Notes: a model not told the origin generated them from the sequence alone. A stretch of DNA of 64,000 nt from Alphaproteobacteria bacterium 46_93_T64 (GCA_002163135.1 MAAN01000031.1:62001-126000); one strand, 5' to 3'; counted from the stretch's first letter, positions 53,448-63,887 are shown. Program-made: numbers and translations.

Positions 53448-54800
53448 TTAGCGATAGGCCACAAGTTCGGCATCGTCCGTTAAGATAAATAACATTCCCC
53501 CGGCAACAACAGGTGCGATGGACGCTGTATCAGACAACTCCATCTTCCCTAAGATTTGGCCATCATAGGGGGAAACAGACACCCCAATACCGTAATTATT
53601 CACTAAAATCAAACGATCACTTGCTAAAACTGGTCCAGACCACACAATCAATCCTGTTTTATCCTCAGGATCTTCGAATTTCCCTAAGGCACGGACCCAA
53701 CGGATCAGTCCATTTTGGCGGCTTAAGCAAACCAGTTCACCATCAGTAGTCACCACATAAATAAAGTCACCTGCCACCCACGGCGTTTGTAATGTCGCGA
53801 GTTCTTGATCCCATTTTCGATTTCCAGTGCGAACATCGATACCGACCATATGTCCAGAATAGCTGGCAGCAAATGCCATCCCGCGATCAATAACTGGATA
53901 AGCATTGATATCAGACAAAGAAGTCAGTGAGCTATAACGGCGTTTACGTTGCAGCTGGTCACTCCACGCTTGCTCGCCATTATCGGCTCGCAGAGCATAA
54001 AGCTCTCCGGATGAAAATGGCACAATTACAGTACCGTTATCTACAGCAGGGCTAGCAGCACCCAAAAGACCTGTAGATTCAACGCCGCCTTCGAAATCCC
54101 ATTTGGTTTCACCGGTTAAAACGTCAAGCGCGTATATCCGGCTATCAAAGGTTACAACAAATACGGTTTCTTCAGCGACAGTTGGAGCCGCACGCAATGG
54201 AACGCCCAATTGTTTTTTCCAGTACATGCCGCCACTGTTTGGATCAAGGGCAAAGACTTCTCCAAACGACGTTGTTGCAAATAATCGACCATATCCAATT
54301 GAAAGGCCGCCACCGACGGTTCCCTCTTCCTCTGATCTTGGCGTTAGATTAACAACCCATAGCTCTTCCCCTGATTCTTGTGAAAATGCGCGCACGCGGC
54401 TCACACTATCCATCACAAAAACAGTGCCGTTCGCGACAATAGGTTTAGATGACAAACGATCGACATCGTCCGATCCTTCGCCAATATCGACGCGCCAAAC
54501 CTCTTCCAAGTCACCATCGAGTGTCAGATGATGCATCGCGTGGCTAGCTGACCCACCAGATTGGGGCCAATTTTCGTTACGATATGGGGCTGGAAGACGA
54601 ACGGTAACGTCCGCCAAGCCTTCATCAGGCTCCAAAGAGTGTTCAAGTGCCAAAATGGAAATACGCTCCCCTGGCAGGGGTGGCTCCTCCGCTTCACCCA
54701 TCCAATCGGTAAAACTGCAACCTGCCAGTCCCGCTATCATGCCAGTAAGCAATGCCCATTTTCCAAATGAAATGGCTAACTTTTTCACTTTTCGCCCCAC
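53448..54800 (-). CDS. bamB: Outer-membrane assembly lipoprotein BamB
   Basis: About 450 residues. A lipoprotein signal ends at LAGCS (lipid Cys about 28). An eight-bladed PQQ-like beta-propeller follows, with repeated ALDPNSGGMYWKK, ALDVLTGETKW, ALRADNGEQAW and GIDVRTGNRKWD blades. BamB supports BamA in outer-membrane protein folding. The start is GTG 54800 with GAGGAAA in front; a second GTG lies at 54788. It is 7 nt from der. Confidence 0.95.
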   Translation of the reverse strand: MGRKVKKLAISFGKWALLTGMIAGLAGCSFTDWMGEAEEPPLPGERISILALEHSLEPDEGLADVTVRLPAPYRNENWPQSGGSASHAMHHLTLDGDLEEVWRVDIGEGSDDVDRLSSKPIVANGTVFVMDSVSRVRAFSQESGEELWVVNLTPRSEEEGTVGGGLSIGYGRLFATTSFGEVFALDPNSGGMYWKKQLGVPLRAAPTVAEETVFVVTFDSRIYALDVLTGETKWDFEGGVESTGLLGAASPAVDNGTVIVPFSSGELYALRADNGEQAWSDQLQRKRRYSSLTSLSDINAYPVIDRGMAFAASYSGHMVGIDVRTGNRKWDQELATLQTPWVAGDFIYVVTTDGELVCLSRQNGLIRWVRALGKFEDPEDKTGLIVWSGPVLASDRLILVNNYGIGVSVSPYDGQILGKMELSDTASIAPVVAGGMLFILTDDAELVAYR

Positions 54801-54829
54801 TTTCCTCTTATCGCCTTTTCAGAGGCGTT

Positions 54830-55474
54830 TTACTTTGCACCCAAGGCTTGTACCAATTGCTCGGCTCTTGCCTTAATACCACGCGGCACATCTGCACCGT
54901 CCTTAAGTGCAGAAAGGGCTTTGATTGCCTCGTCCTTTTTGCCTTCTTTCAAATCGCTAAGTGCCAACAATTCCTGCGCAGAATGGGCCCATATATTTCC
55001 AGCGGTCTCAACGCCCGAAACCCGTGTTCGAACTTCTTCTGCTGTACCGTTATCAATAAGGTAATATGCAGCTAGTATTTTCGCAGCGACTTTAAATTCT
55101 TCATCCACATCGCTTATAGCCAGCGCGTCGTATACGGCGACAGCATCGGTCCCTTTGCCCGCAGCGATTAATGCGCGCGCTTGCCTTAGACTTGCTAGCG
55201 CTTGATAGCCACTATTGCCTTCGGCTGCCAAAGCGGCATAAGCATCTGATGCTTCTTCAAACTTTGCTTCACTAACCAACCGCGAGGCTTCTTCCAGCTG
55301 GCGCCCTTGTTCCTGCGATTGAGTGAGTTGGTAATTTTTCCATCCAACAACTGCGGCTGTTATCGCAACCACACAAACAGAAGCCGCGATGACATACTTC
55401 CCATAAACATTCCAAAGTTCGAGGGACTTGTCTTTGCGGACGTCTTCATCCACTTCGTTAAAAATATCGGACAC
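54830..55474 (-). CDS. Tetratricopeptide-like membrane protein of the YfgM/DUF2133 type
   Basis: 214 residues. A short cytosolic part (SDIFNEVDEDVRKDKSLELWN) precedes one membrane helix (about 29-48: YVIAASVCVVAITAAVVGW). A periplasmic helical repeat region has EASDAYAALAAEGNSGYQAL and QARALIAAGKGTDAVAVYDA. In E. coli YfgM is an accessory partner of SecYEG and of periplasmic chaperones. Placed directly before bamB, as is usual. Confidence 0.9.
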   Translation of the reverse strand: MSDIFNEVDEDVRKDKSLELWNVYGKYVIAASVCVVAITAAVVGWKNYQLTQSQEQGRQLEEASRLVSEAKFEEASDAYAALAAEGNSGYQALASLRQARALIAAGKGTDAVAVYDALAISDVDEEFKVAAKILAAYYLIDNGTAEEVRTRVSGVETAGNIWAHSAQELLALSDLKEGKKDEAIKALSALKDGADVPRGIKARAEQLVQALGAK

Positions 55475-55566
55475 GAATTACTCCAGTATGGCTTGAATTT
55501 GTCGGATAAAATAAACTGCCTGCGATAGGAACGCAAACGCTGTTACCTTATATTCTTAAAAATATG

Positions 55567-55588
55567 GCCTTGATTTGACGATCAAGGC
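55567..55588. promoter_or_regulatory. Perfect 8-bp dyad upstream of the YfgM-like operon
   Basis: GCCTTGAT (55567-55574), TTGACG, ATCAAGGC (55581-55588). It lies in the 168-bp divergent spacer between the minus-strand YfgM-like-bamB-der operon and the plus-strand small membrane protein. As RNA on the minus strand it would be a hairpin followed by CATATTTTT, i.e. terminator-like. Operator or terminator. Confidence 0.45.
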
Positions 55589-55642
55589 ACATAAATCAAA
55601 AAAATATAACTTTCAAATAAGAATTATGAGGACTTATTTAAA

Positions 55643-55828
55643 GTGTTTGAGAAAAATCTGCTTCATCTTGTGGCATTAGTCATGGCACTTTTTCTGGTTT
55701 TACCAGGATTTCTTTATTATATGCGAAAACCCGGCAAACAAACCCCATTTCGAAATATTGCCCTGTGGACCATACTTGGGCTGATTACCGCCCTGCTTTA
55801 TTCATTGTATATGAAGAATTCACAATAG
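55643..55828 (+). CDS. Small two-helix membrane protein (possible truncated aspartic-protease anchor)
   Basis: 61 residues from GTG 55643 (GAGGAC about 9 nt before). Two membrane helices: LVALVMALFLVLPGFLYYM (about 10-28) and NIALWTILGLITALLYSLYM (about 38-57). The layout resembles the N-terminal membrane part of the TIGR02281-type clan AA aspartic proteases. The frame continues open for 74 codons after the TAG (55829-56053), so the gene may be truncated by a nonsense mutation. As a stand-alone small protein its role is unknown. Confidence 0.55.
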   Translation: MFEKNLLHLVALVMALFLVLPGFLYYMRKPGKQTPFRNIALWTILGLITALLYSLYMKNSQ

Positions 55829-56053
55829 GATCTGGAGAAAAGACAGAAATCGGTCGCAAAAAATTTCGTCCAACGGGCCTTCCCGGGGCGTGCAAAAGAT
55901 TTTCAAGTCCAACAGTCCAAACGAGGCACTGTTGTCATTCCTTTCAATCCTCGCGGTGCCAACTCACATGTTTTCGGGTGGGATGGTTTTAATCAGGGCT
56001 CGGCGCTCGTCTTAGCGTCCGCTATACATCATCCATATATCCGAACGGCGTAG
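55829..56053 (+). pseudogene. In-frame continuation after the TAG of the small membrane protein
   Basis: After the TAG at 55826-55828 the same frame stays open for 74 codons to a second TAG at 56051-56053. It has no ATG of its own. The conceptual peptide includes FVQRAFPGRAKDFQVQQ and RGTVVIPFNPRGANSHVFGW. It vaguely recalls the strand region before the catalytic DTGA of clan AA proteases, but no DTGA is present. It could be a decayed gene end, stop-codon readthrough, or chance. Confidence 0.35.
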
Positions 56054-56335
56054 CTATTAAACATATATTTCCACTACGTCCTTGGCATCGTTATAGTCAG
56101 CTTTTAAGACCCTCGCTACCGCGCCTAAATGGCTCCAAACCATCGGTATTTCGCGAAATAGAGTCTTTTTCCTAACAAAATTAATATGGCACACAAACGA
56201 TCTAAATGCAAGTTTTCTAATGTCTTAAAATCATCATAATTTTGATCCCATTTCGACCAAAATTAGCGTTTACGTTAAATTCATGGATTAACACTATGCT
56301 GAATACAGTTTCAGTAAATAGTTGGGAGTATTGTT
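56054..56335. other. Intergenic stretch with no recognised feature
   Basis: About 280 nt, AT-rich toward the right end. No tRNA fold, tmRNA, terminator or coding frame was seen. A TATGCT at 56295-56300 could be a -10 for the small ORF at 56336, but no good -35 was found. Confidence 0.4.
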
Positions 56336-56506
56336 ATGGCCGGGAACTTTTTGAACAAAGAAAAGCAAGCGATCGCACAAAACCTAATTGATACGTGCGG
56401 ATTGCAACGGGCATTACATGCGGCTCAGCAATTCGGGTGGCATGATATCGCAACAAACATCTCTGAGAAAATTGATCAAGCAATGTATTCTCAGACACGG
56501 CATTAA
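56336..56506 (+). CDS. Small hypothetical protein (56 residues)
   Basis: ATG 56336 is preceded by GGGAG 7 nt upstream. The product begins MAGNFLNKEKQAIAQNLIDT and ends in EKIDQAMYSQTRH. It is helical and soluble, with one Cys and one Trp, and has no signal peptide or membrane helix. It is not recognised. Position and ribosome site support a real gene, but length alone does not. Function unknown. Confidence 0.55.
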   Translation: MAGNFLNKEKQAIAQNLIDTCGLQRALHAAQQFGWHDIATNISEKIDQAMYSQTRH

Positions 56507-56680
56507 ATTGAATACCCCTCCAACGGATCTTGAAGCCATCTCTCCTCCACCCTCACTTTTGGGATTATCGACATCATCACAACAACTGTATCCACGGTTG
56601 CCGTAAAACACGCCTCTAAGCCATTTGGATAATACTTATAGAGAAATGCGCAACTGAGAATGATAAGGGTGAATCAGAAA

Positions 56681-56730
56681 AAAAGCGCTTCAAACCAGAG
56701 CTAATTTGAACAGGCAGACCAAAAGCGCTT
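56681..56730 (-). terminator. Paired self-complementary repeats, likely guaA terminator
   Basis: AAAAGCGCTT occurs exactly at 56681-56690 and 56721-56730. Because AAGCGCTT is its own complement, the two copies can pair as a stem with a loop of about 30 nt. On the minus strand the distal copy is followed by a T run (complement of the A run at 56678-56684), as needed to end the guaA transcript. Confidence 0.6.
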
Positions 56731-56742
56731 TAAAAACTAGAT

Positions 56743-58290
56743 TTATTCCCACTCAATAGTCCCAGGTGGTTTTGATGTTGTATCATACACCACGCGGTTA
56801 ATACCTTGAACCTCGTTGATGATACGCGTTGAGACGCGCCCCAAGAACTCATGTTCAAACGGGTAATAATCTGCAGTCATACCGTCAGTGGAGGTTACAG
56901 CGCGCAAGGCACAAACATAATCGTAGGTGCGATTATCACCCATCACACCAACTGTACGTACAGGAAGCAATACAGCGAAAGCTTGCCAGATTTTGTCGTA
57001 GAGACCAGCGTTCCGAATTTCTTCGAGATAAATGACATCAGCTTTACGCAAGATATCCAACCGTTCACGAGACAAATCTCCGGGAACACGAATTGCAAGC
57101 CCTGGACCCGGGAACGGATGGCGATCAACCAGATCTTTTGACATCCCAAGCTCACGTCCAAGGGCACGCACTTCGTCTTTGAACAATTCGCGGAAAGGTT
57201 CAAGAAGCTTCAAATCCATACGTTCAGGCAAACCGCCTACATTATGGTGAGACTTAATCGTAACGCTTGGACCACCGGCGAAAGACACAGATTCGATCAC
57301 ATCCGGATACAAAGTTCCCTGTGCCAAGAATTTTGCACCGCCAATTTTCTTAGCTTCAGCCTCGAAAACATCGATGAAAATTCGACCAATAATTTTGCGT
57401 TTGGTTTCAGGGTCAGATTGCCCCTCCAGTTCAACCAAGAACTGTTCCGACGCATCACAATGGATAAGTGGAATGTTATATTGATCCCGGAACAAGCTAA
57501 CCACCTGTTCAGATTCTCCGGTTCTCATTAGCCCATTATCCACATATACGCAAGTCAGCTGGTCGCCAATTGCTTCATGGATAAGGACAGCCGCAACAGA
57601 ACTGTCAACGCCGCCAGACAGGCCGCAAATGACTTTACCATCGCCGACTTGACGGCGAATGGCTTCAATGGATTGTTCTTTAAAAGCCGCCATTGTCCAA
57701 TCACCTGCGAGACCGCAAATTTTATGAACAAAATTAGAAATAAGGAGATGGCCTTTTGGTGTGTGTACCACTTCGGGGTGGAACTGTACGCCGTAGAACT
57801 TCTTCGCTTCGTTCGCAATGACTGCAAATGGAGCACCTTTAGATGTTGCGACGGTCGCAAAGCCTTCTGGAATACTGGTAACTGTATCCCCGTGGCTCAT
57901 CCAAACTTGATCGCTTGTCCCTTTGTCCCAGAAACCTTCAAACAGGTCACAGTCTGCAGAGATATCCAATATGGCGCGACCAAATTCTTTATGTTCTGGC
58001 TCTTCTACTGTACCGCCAAGTTGGGCACACATTGTCTGCTGCCCATAACAGATACCAAGAACTGGAACTCCTAAGTCGAACACTTTATCTGGCGCGCGCG
58101 GCGTTTCATCGCCGATAACCGATGCTGGTCCACCAGAAAGAATAATGCCGCTAGGACTGAAACTGTCCAGCTTCTCCGCAGCAGTATTAAAAGGAACGAT
58201 TTCGCTATACACACCAGCTTCGCGGACCCGGCGCGCGATAAGCTGAGTGACCTGACTTCCGAAGTCAATGATCAAAATGCTGTTTTTCAT
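56743..58290 (-). CDS. guaA: GMP synthase (glutamine-hydrolysing)
   Basis: 515 residues. A GATase domain has nucleophile Cys in GICYGQQTM and the His/Glu in [10 protein letters not shown]. The ATP-pyrophosphatase P-loop is [13 protein letters not shown], and the C-terminal dimerisation domain ends [17 protein letters not shown]. It aminates XMP to GMP using glutamine. guaB, for the preceding step, lies about 4 kb away on the same strand. Confidence 0.98.
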   Translation of the reverse strand: MKNSILIIDFGSQVTQLIARRVREAGVYSEIVPFNTAAEKLDSFSPSGIILSGGPASVIGDETPRAPDKVFDLGVPVLGICYGQQTMCAQLGGTVEEPEHKEFGRAILDISADCDLFEGFWDKGTSDQVWMSHGDTVTSIPEGFATVATSKGAPFAVIANEAKKFYGVQFHPEVVHTPKGHLLISNFVHKICGLAGDWTMAAFKEQSIEAIRRQVGDGKVICGLSGGVDSSVAAVLIHEAIGDQLTCVYVDNGLMRTGESEQVVSLFRDQYNIPLIHCDASEQFLVELEGQSDPETKRKIIGRIFIDVFEAEAKKIGGAKFLAQGTLYPDVIESVSFAGGPSVTIKSHHNVGGLPERMDLKLLEPFRELFKDEVRALGRELGMSKDLVDRHPFPGPGLAIRVPGDLSRERLDILRKADVIYLEEIRNAGLYDKIWQAFAVLLPVRTVGVMGDNRTYDYVCALRAVTSTDGMTADYYPFEHEFLGRVSTRIINEVQGINRVVYDTTSKPPGTIEWE

Positions 58291-58402
58291 AGACGGTACT
58301 TAACGGTACAACGCTTTAAAGTCCAGCAGGATTGTTAGGATTGAATACCTTTTTTGACAAGAAAATCCGGTAAGATCGCCGTCCATGCCAAAGCTAGACT
58401 GT

Positions 58403-58714
58403 TTAAACACTCCCTGCACGTTCTACCACCAGAATACGCGCCTCTCCTTCAGGGTGCGCAACATGTTCGTCACCAGCCTCCGCATGGAATATGTCGCCCG
58501 CAGAAAGTCGCCATATTTTCTCTCCAGACTGATCTCGAGTGTGCATGTTCACGATACCGCTTAGAACAACAAAAACTTCAGGTCCATCATTGATGTGCCA
58601 CTTGTAGGGTTTGTCTGTCCAATGCAGACGAACTGTTGCCCCATCTATCCGTTCGACATCCAGGGCATCCCATGCTTTTTCTCCAATGAAATCGGTCGAT
58701 TTAATCACGCGCAT
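58403..58714 (-). CDS. Small cupin-domain protein
   Basis: 103 residues, a single cupin barrel. YKWHINDGPEVFVVLSG is cupin motif 1 (His and Glu ligand positions) and GDIFHAEAGDEHVAHPEG is motif 2 (late His). A metal site is plausible. No catalytic role can be assigned. It is divergent from the AraC regulator across a spacer with two palindromes, so it may be regulated by it. Confidence 0.85.
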   Translation of the reverse strand: MRVIKSTDFIGEKAWDALDVERIDGATVRLHWTDKPYKWHINDGPEVFVVLSGIVNMHTRDQSGEKIWRLSAGDIFHAEAGDEHVAHPEGEARILVVERAGSV

Positions 58715-58741
58715 AATTTTGGTTCCAAATAGATTAACGTA

Positions 58742-58796
58742 AAAGAGAGTATTCTCTTTATAATCAGACGGCTGGTATTAGAGTATTATATTCTCT
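58742..58796. promoter_or_regulatory. Two related palindromes between the cupin and AraC genes
   Basis: AAAGAGA-GTAT-TCTCTTT (58742-58759) is a perfect 7-bp inverted repeat. AGAGTATTATATTCTCT (58780-58796) is an imperfect version with the same AGAG/CTCT ends. Their midpoints are about 38 bp apart. They are candidate binding sites for the AraC regulator or another factor. Confidence 0.5.
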
Positions 58797-58846
58797 GCAA
58801 ATTCGGCTAGTTTGTATTCTGCTTTTTAATAGGCTTAGCTTTGGAA

Positions 58847-59593
58847 ATGAACACCCCCGCAACGTTATATCTATGGCATGGTTACAGTCTTTTTATTGGC
58901 GCCGTAACTGATAATGGTCTGCACCGCCATTATGCACTTCAACTTACACTCAGCACTGATAATAAATTTACAATCACAACAGAAACAAAAGACCTGCAAA
59001 CAAGATTATATCTCAGCGATATTGAGGAATTGCATTCTCTCGATAGTGAGCAAAGTACAGTTGCCGTTTTATTGGTTGAGCCAGACAGTGCGTATGGCAG
59101 CACTCTTAAACAAAAAATCACAATCGATTTCTCAGAAAAGATCCAAGACAAATGCATATCCCTCCCCTTTCCACACAACGAAATAGAAGCAGCAGACTAT
59201 GTAACTCAAATCGGTGCCTTTTTGGGCATTGAGAATACAAGAAACAACGGTCAATCAGATAGGATTACAAAAGTAATAGATTTTTTGGCAAATAATAACG
59301 GAGACAGCTTCTCTGCCAAGGCAATGGCGGAACTCGCCAACCTATCAGAAAGTCGCTTTCTTCACTTATTTACGGAGCAAATGGGTCTCCCTTTTCGACG
59401 ATATATCAAATGGAAGCGATTACTCGATGCGGTTAATGCTGCATCAAAGGGAAACTCCCTAACTGAAGCCGCGCATCTCGCAGGTTTTTCAGATTCAGCA
59501 CATCTAAGTCGAGTTTTCAGAGAAATGATTGGCTTCACACCCTCAAAAATTTTGCAAGACAGCAGGTTCGTTCAAGTCATCATATGTGATTAG
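58847..59593 (+). CDS. AraC family transcriptional regulator
   Basis: About 248 residues from ATG 58847 (in-frame TTG at 58841). An N-terminal cupin-like sensor begins LYLWHGYSLFIGAVTDNGLH. The C-terminal double HTH (about 150-245) has FSAKAMAELANLSESRFLHLF and SLTEAAHLAGFSDSAHLSRVF with GFTPSKIL. It is divergent from the small cupin gene and 43 nt upstream of the transglutaminase-like gene. Ligand unknown. Confidence 0.9.
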   Translation: MNTPATLYLWHGYSLFIGAVTDNGLHRHYALQLTLSTDNKFTITTETKDLQTRLYLSDIEELHSLDSEQSTVAVLLVEPDSAYGSTLKQKITIDFSEKIQDKCISLPFPHNEIEAADYVTQIGAFLGIENTRNNGQSDRITKVIDFLANNNGDSFSAKAMAELANLSESRFLHLFTEQMGLPFRRYIKWKRLLDAVNAASKGNSLTEAAHLAGFSDSAHLSRVFREMIGFTPSKILQDSRFVQVIICD

Positions 59594-59635
59594 GTTTATT
59601 TTCACCTCCAGTAACATCAATTTTTTGGAGCCAAA

Positions 59636-60346
59636 ATGAACCATTCAATCTATCTCGAAGAGAGCAAAATGCTGGATTTTTCCAGTGAGACCATAAAGCA
59701 TATGCCTGAATGGAAAATCTGGAACAAGTTGAACAAAACAGAACGCGCCGGAGCCATTTACAATTTCGTCCGAAACGACATTGCGTTTGGATATAATAGA
59801 TCAGATCTACAACCGGCATCAGAGGTTCTCGAAGACGGTTATGGGCAATGTAATACTAAGGGCACGCTATTTATGGCCTTACTTAGAAAAGCAGGTATAC
59901 CGTGCAGATATCACGGTTTCACAATCAATAAAAAATTGCAACGCGGCGCCATACCTGAGGCTTTCTATTTCCTGGCCCCAAAAAGTATTGTTCACAGCTG
60001 GGTGGAAACATATGTGGATGGCAAATGGATCAATCTCGAAGGATTTATTCTCGATGATCCATATCTTCAATCTGTGCAGCTAATGCACGCCGACACAAAA
60101 GGTGAATTTTTCGGCTACGGTATCGCAACCAAAAACCTTCAGAACCCAGGCGTTAACTGGTGCGGTAAAGATACGTATATTCAAAAAGAAGGTATTGATA
60201 ACGATTTTGGTGTGTTTAATACACCTGATGACTTTTTTGAGCGGCACGAAGGGAACGAATCCGGAGTTAAAGGTTGGCTTTATTCCAACTACCTGAGGCA
60301 TTTTTTCAATAGAAATCTTGAAAACATAAGAAGCCGGCGCGTGTAA
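59636..60346 (+). CDS. Transglutaminase-like superfamily protein
   Basis: 236 residues without a signal peptide or membrane helix. The core has catalytic Cys72 in GYGQCNTKGTLFMALLRKAG and His120 in HSWVETYVDGKWINLEG. The usual third residue Asp is Glu135 here. Such proteins are mostly proteases or amidases rather than cross-linkers. GGAGCCAAA lies just before the ATG. Probably co-transcribed with the AraC regulator. Substrate unknown. Confidence 0.85.
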   Translation: MNHSIYLEESKMLDFSSETIKHMPEWKIWNKLNKTERAGAIYNFVRNDIAFGYNRSDLQPASEVLEDGYGQCNTKGTLFMALLRKAGIPCRYHGFTINKKLQRGAIPEAFYFLAPKSIVHSWVETYVDGKWINLEGFILDDPYLQSVQLMHADTKGEFFGYGIATKNLQNPGVNWCGKDTYIQKEGIDNDFGVFNTPDDFFERHEGNESGVKGWLYSNYLRHFFNRNLENIRSRRV

Positions 60347-60355
60347 CGACCGGCT
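60332..60355. terminator. Bidirectional terminator between transglutaminase-like and TPR genes
   Basis: AGCCGG (60332-60337) and CCGGCT (60350-60355) form a 6-bp GC-rich stem; CTTTAG follows. The left arm lies inside the end of the plus-strand CDS. Confidence 0.55.
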
Positions 60356-60357
60356 CT

Positions 60358-60840
60358 TTAGCTATGTTTTTCTCTATAGTCCGCAACGGCCCGCTTCAGA
60401 AGCGTGTATTCAGCGCAGCCAAAAGTACAGACATCGTCGAGGCGTGCCAAATGCGCTTCAGCTTTAAGTAAATTGCCAATCTTCAAATACGCCTCGCCGA
60501 CATATTCATTCGCCCCTTTGTGATTGGGGTTTATGGCCAGTGCTTTTCCATATGCGTCAAAGGCATCGTCCATCTTTCCCAATTGCCGATTAGCAAAACC
60601 TAAATAATTATAGGCATCAGCATTTTGGTTATCTGTTTTCACGACAGATGAAAAAGATTGAACGGCTCCGGCCCAGTTTTTTTGATCTATAAACTGCTTA
60701 CCCGCAGCAAAAGCCGGATCCATTGGCTTTTCAGCTTTTGGAGTGTCAGAACTGCTGCCCATGCCAAATACAATTTCTGCACTCAATAGCTGGGTTGCCG
60801 CAATTGCATACAATACTACAAACAAGCGCCTGAATTTCAT
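60358..60840 (-). CDS. Periplasmic TPR-repeat protein
   Basis: 160 residues. A signal peptide of about 24 residues (FVVLYAIAATQLLSAEIVFG) is followed by helical TPR units at about 45-140: AVQSFSSVVKTDNQNADAYN, LGKMDDAFDAYGKALAINPN and KIGNLLKAEAHLARLDDVC. A late Cys pair (CTFGC) could form a disulfide. It probably mediates protein contacts in the periplasm; role unknown. Confidence 0.85.
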   Translation of the reverse strand: MKFRRLFVVLYAIAATQLLSAEIVFGMGSSSDTPKAEKPMDPAFAAGKQFIDQKNWAGAVQSFSSVVKTDNQNADAYNYLGFANRQLGKMDDAFDAYGKALAINPNHKGANEYVGEAYLKIGNLLKAEAHLARLDDVCTFGCAEYTLLKRAVADYREKHS

Positions 60841-60960
60841 GGTTTGCCCTCGCCGATATTCTAAAGTTAAGTCACTTTACTATATTATTATCGTAAGAGG
60901 CTAGCAGTACTGGCGTATTAGTTGAGCACTATCACACATTTGCAGCACACAATTTAGTGA

Positions 60961-62265
60961 TTAGTCTTCATCACGGACCAGTATGGCCGTGAAAAACCCA
61001 TCCGTACCATATAGATCCGGAGTGAGTTCCAAAAACTCGCCATCCGCGGTTCCATCCAAACCGGCATCTGACCAGGCGTCAGATACTTTCCGGATTTTAA
61101 AATCAGTGTGATTTTTAAGGAATGCTGTTATTTGATCTTTATTTTCCGCCTCAAGAATAGAACAAGTAGCGTAGACTAATTTACCGCCAGGAGCGACATA
61201 ATCAACAGCAACATCAAGGATATCGGCTTGCATTTTCTGAAGCTCTTCAAGGCGTTCAGCACTTAAATGCCAGCGTTGTTCTGGTTGGCGACGCCATGCC
61301 CCCGAACCACTGCACGGGACATCAGTGAAAACGATATCCATCTTGTCCAACAATTGTTCAAGAATAGGGTTTGGGCCTTCGTCAGTGGCAAGTACATGAG
61401 ATTGTACGACAAGTAAATTAGCCCGCTTACAGCGTGATGCGATATCACGCATTCTGCGTTTATCGATATCAAGAGCATAGATTAGCCCTTCATTGGACAT
61501 ATCAGCGCCCATGGTCAGTGTTTTACCGCCGCCACCGGCACAATAATCCATGATTTGTAGACCTGGACCAGCTTCTGCAAGCAACGCAGATACCTGTGCT
61601 GCTTCGTCCTGAATTTCCAGAATACCTTCGGTCACTAAGTTATGAGTACTCAAGTTTTGGCGATTTTCGACAACAATACCAACTGGGGACAATTCAGTCG
61701 CCCGAACTTCAATTCCTTCGTCCTTCATTTGCTTAAGAACGCTGTCTCTGTCGGATTTCAAACGGTTTACCCGGAAAGTCAGAGGTGCACGCGTGGAATA
61801 GGCTGCCATAATAGCATTGGCTCGGCTGCCATATTGGTTTTTGATAAGATCGCTAAGCCAGTCTGGAAAATTACCTTGAACAAAATCAGGCATTTCCGAC
61901 AAATCCAACCCAGTCAAATTGTTAAGCGCTACGACTTCTTCATCTGAAGGAATCTCAAGGGCATGAGCGCCTTGAAAATTATTTGTGATAACGTCATCGA
62001 CAGCTTGACCATCCAGCAGAATGCTTGCCACGATGGCTCGGGTACGATTGCTTTGGGTTAGTTCGACTTTTTCAATAGCCCAATCAACTTCACCCAAACG
62101 GCGAAGAAGGGTGTAGAGAAACTCTGACACCCAACGCCGATCCTTTGATCCTGCGTAGCGGCGGGTACGAAAGTATCCGCCCACCACCTGTTCCGCCCGC
62201 CCGGTTGTTCCGAATATTGTTTCTAGTAGGTCAACAACGGCGCTTAGGCGAGCTGAGGGTGTCAT
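60961..62265 (-). CDS. RsmB/NOP family RNA methyltransferase
   Basis: 434 residues. A helical N-terminal region (about 1-130) with RRWVSEFLYTLLRR and SAM-binding MDYCAGGGGKTLTM are present. The two catalytic Cys are in TDVPCSGSGAWRRQPE and YATCSILEAENKDQI. The family makes 5-methylcytosine in rRNA. It resembles RsmB more than RlmI, but the exact site is not settled. The length is typical of the alphaproteobacterial rsmB-like proteins next to guaB. Confidence 0.92.
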   Translation of the reverse strand: MTPSARLSAVVDLLETIFGTTGRAEQVVGGYFRTRRYAGSKDRRWVSEFLYTLLRRLGEVDWAIEKVELTQSNRTRAIVASILLDGQAVDDVITNNFQGAHALEIPSDEEVVALNNLTGLDLSEMPDFVQGNFPDWLSDLIKNQYGSRANAIMAAYSTRAPLTFRVNRLKSDRDSVLKQMKDEGIEVRATELSPVGIVVENRQNLSTHNLVTEGILEIQDEAAQVSALLAEAGPGLQIMDYCAGGGGKTLTMGADMSNEGLIYALDIDKRRMRDIASRCKRANLLVVQSHVLATDEGPNPILEQLLDKMDIVFTDVPCSGSGAWRRQPEQRWHLSAERLEELQKMQADILDVAVDYVAPGGKLVYATCSILEAENKDQITAFLKNHTDFKIRKVSDAWSDAGLDGTADGEFLELTPDLYGTDGFFTAILVRDED

Positions 62266-62286
62266 AGCAGTATCCTGTCAAAAGAC

Positions 62287-63774
<1,488 letters not shown>

Positions 63775-63811
63775 TCATAACGGCAAGTTTTGAAATTCCT
63801 AGCTCTAAAAT

Positions 63812-63852
63812 GAGCGACAGCCATTTTTTTGACAAATGGGTTTCTGTCGCTC
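63812..63852 (-). promoter_or_regulatory. Two-part hairpin in the guaB leader
   Basis: Outer arms GAGCGACAG (63812-63820) and CTGTCGCTC (63844-63852) are 9 bp perfect; inner arms CCATTT (63821-63826) and AAATGG (63834-63839) add 6 bp. It lies between rlmE and guaB about 65 nt upstream of guaB. It could be an rlmE terminator, an attenuator, or an operator. Confidence 0.5.
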
Positions 63853-63887
63853 TATCTTAGCAATAAATCAGCCAATTAGGAGCAGAA

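Noticed and set aside
56276-56293. CtrA-like box (TTAA...TTAAC) upstream of the 56-residue ORF
   Set aside because: The spacing between the half sites is 9 nt rather than the 7 nt of the consensus.
55829-56335. tmRNA or tRNA in the poorly coding region before guaA
   Set aside because: No acceptor stem with CCA, T-loop GGTTCRA or tag-reading-frame pattern was found.
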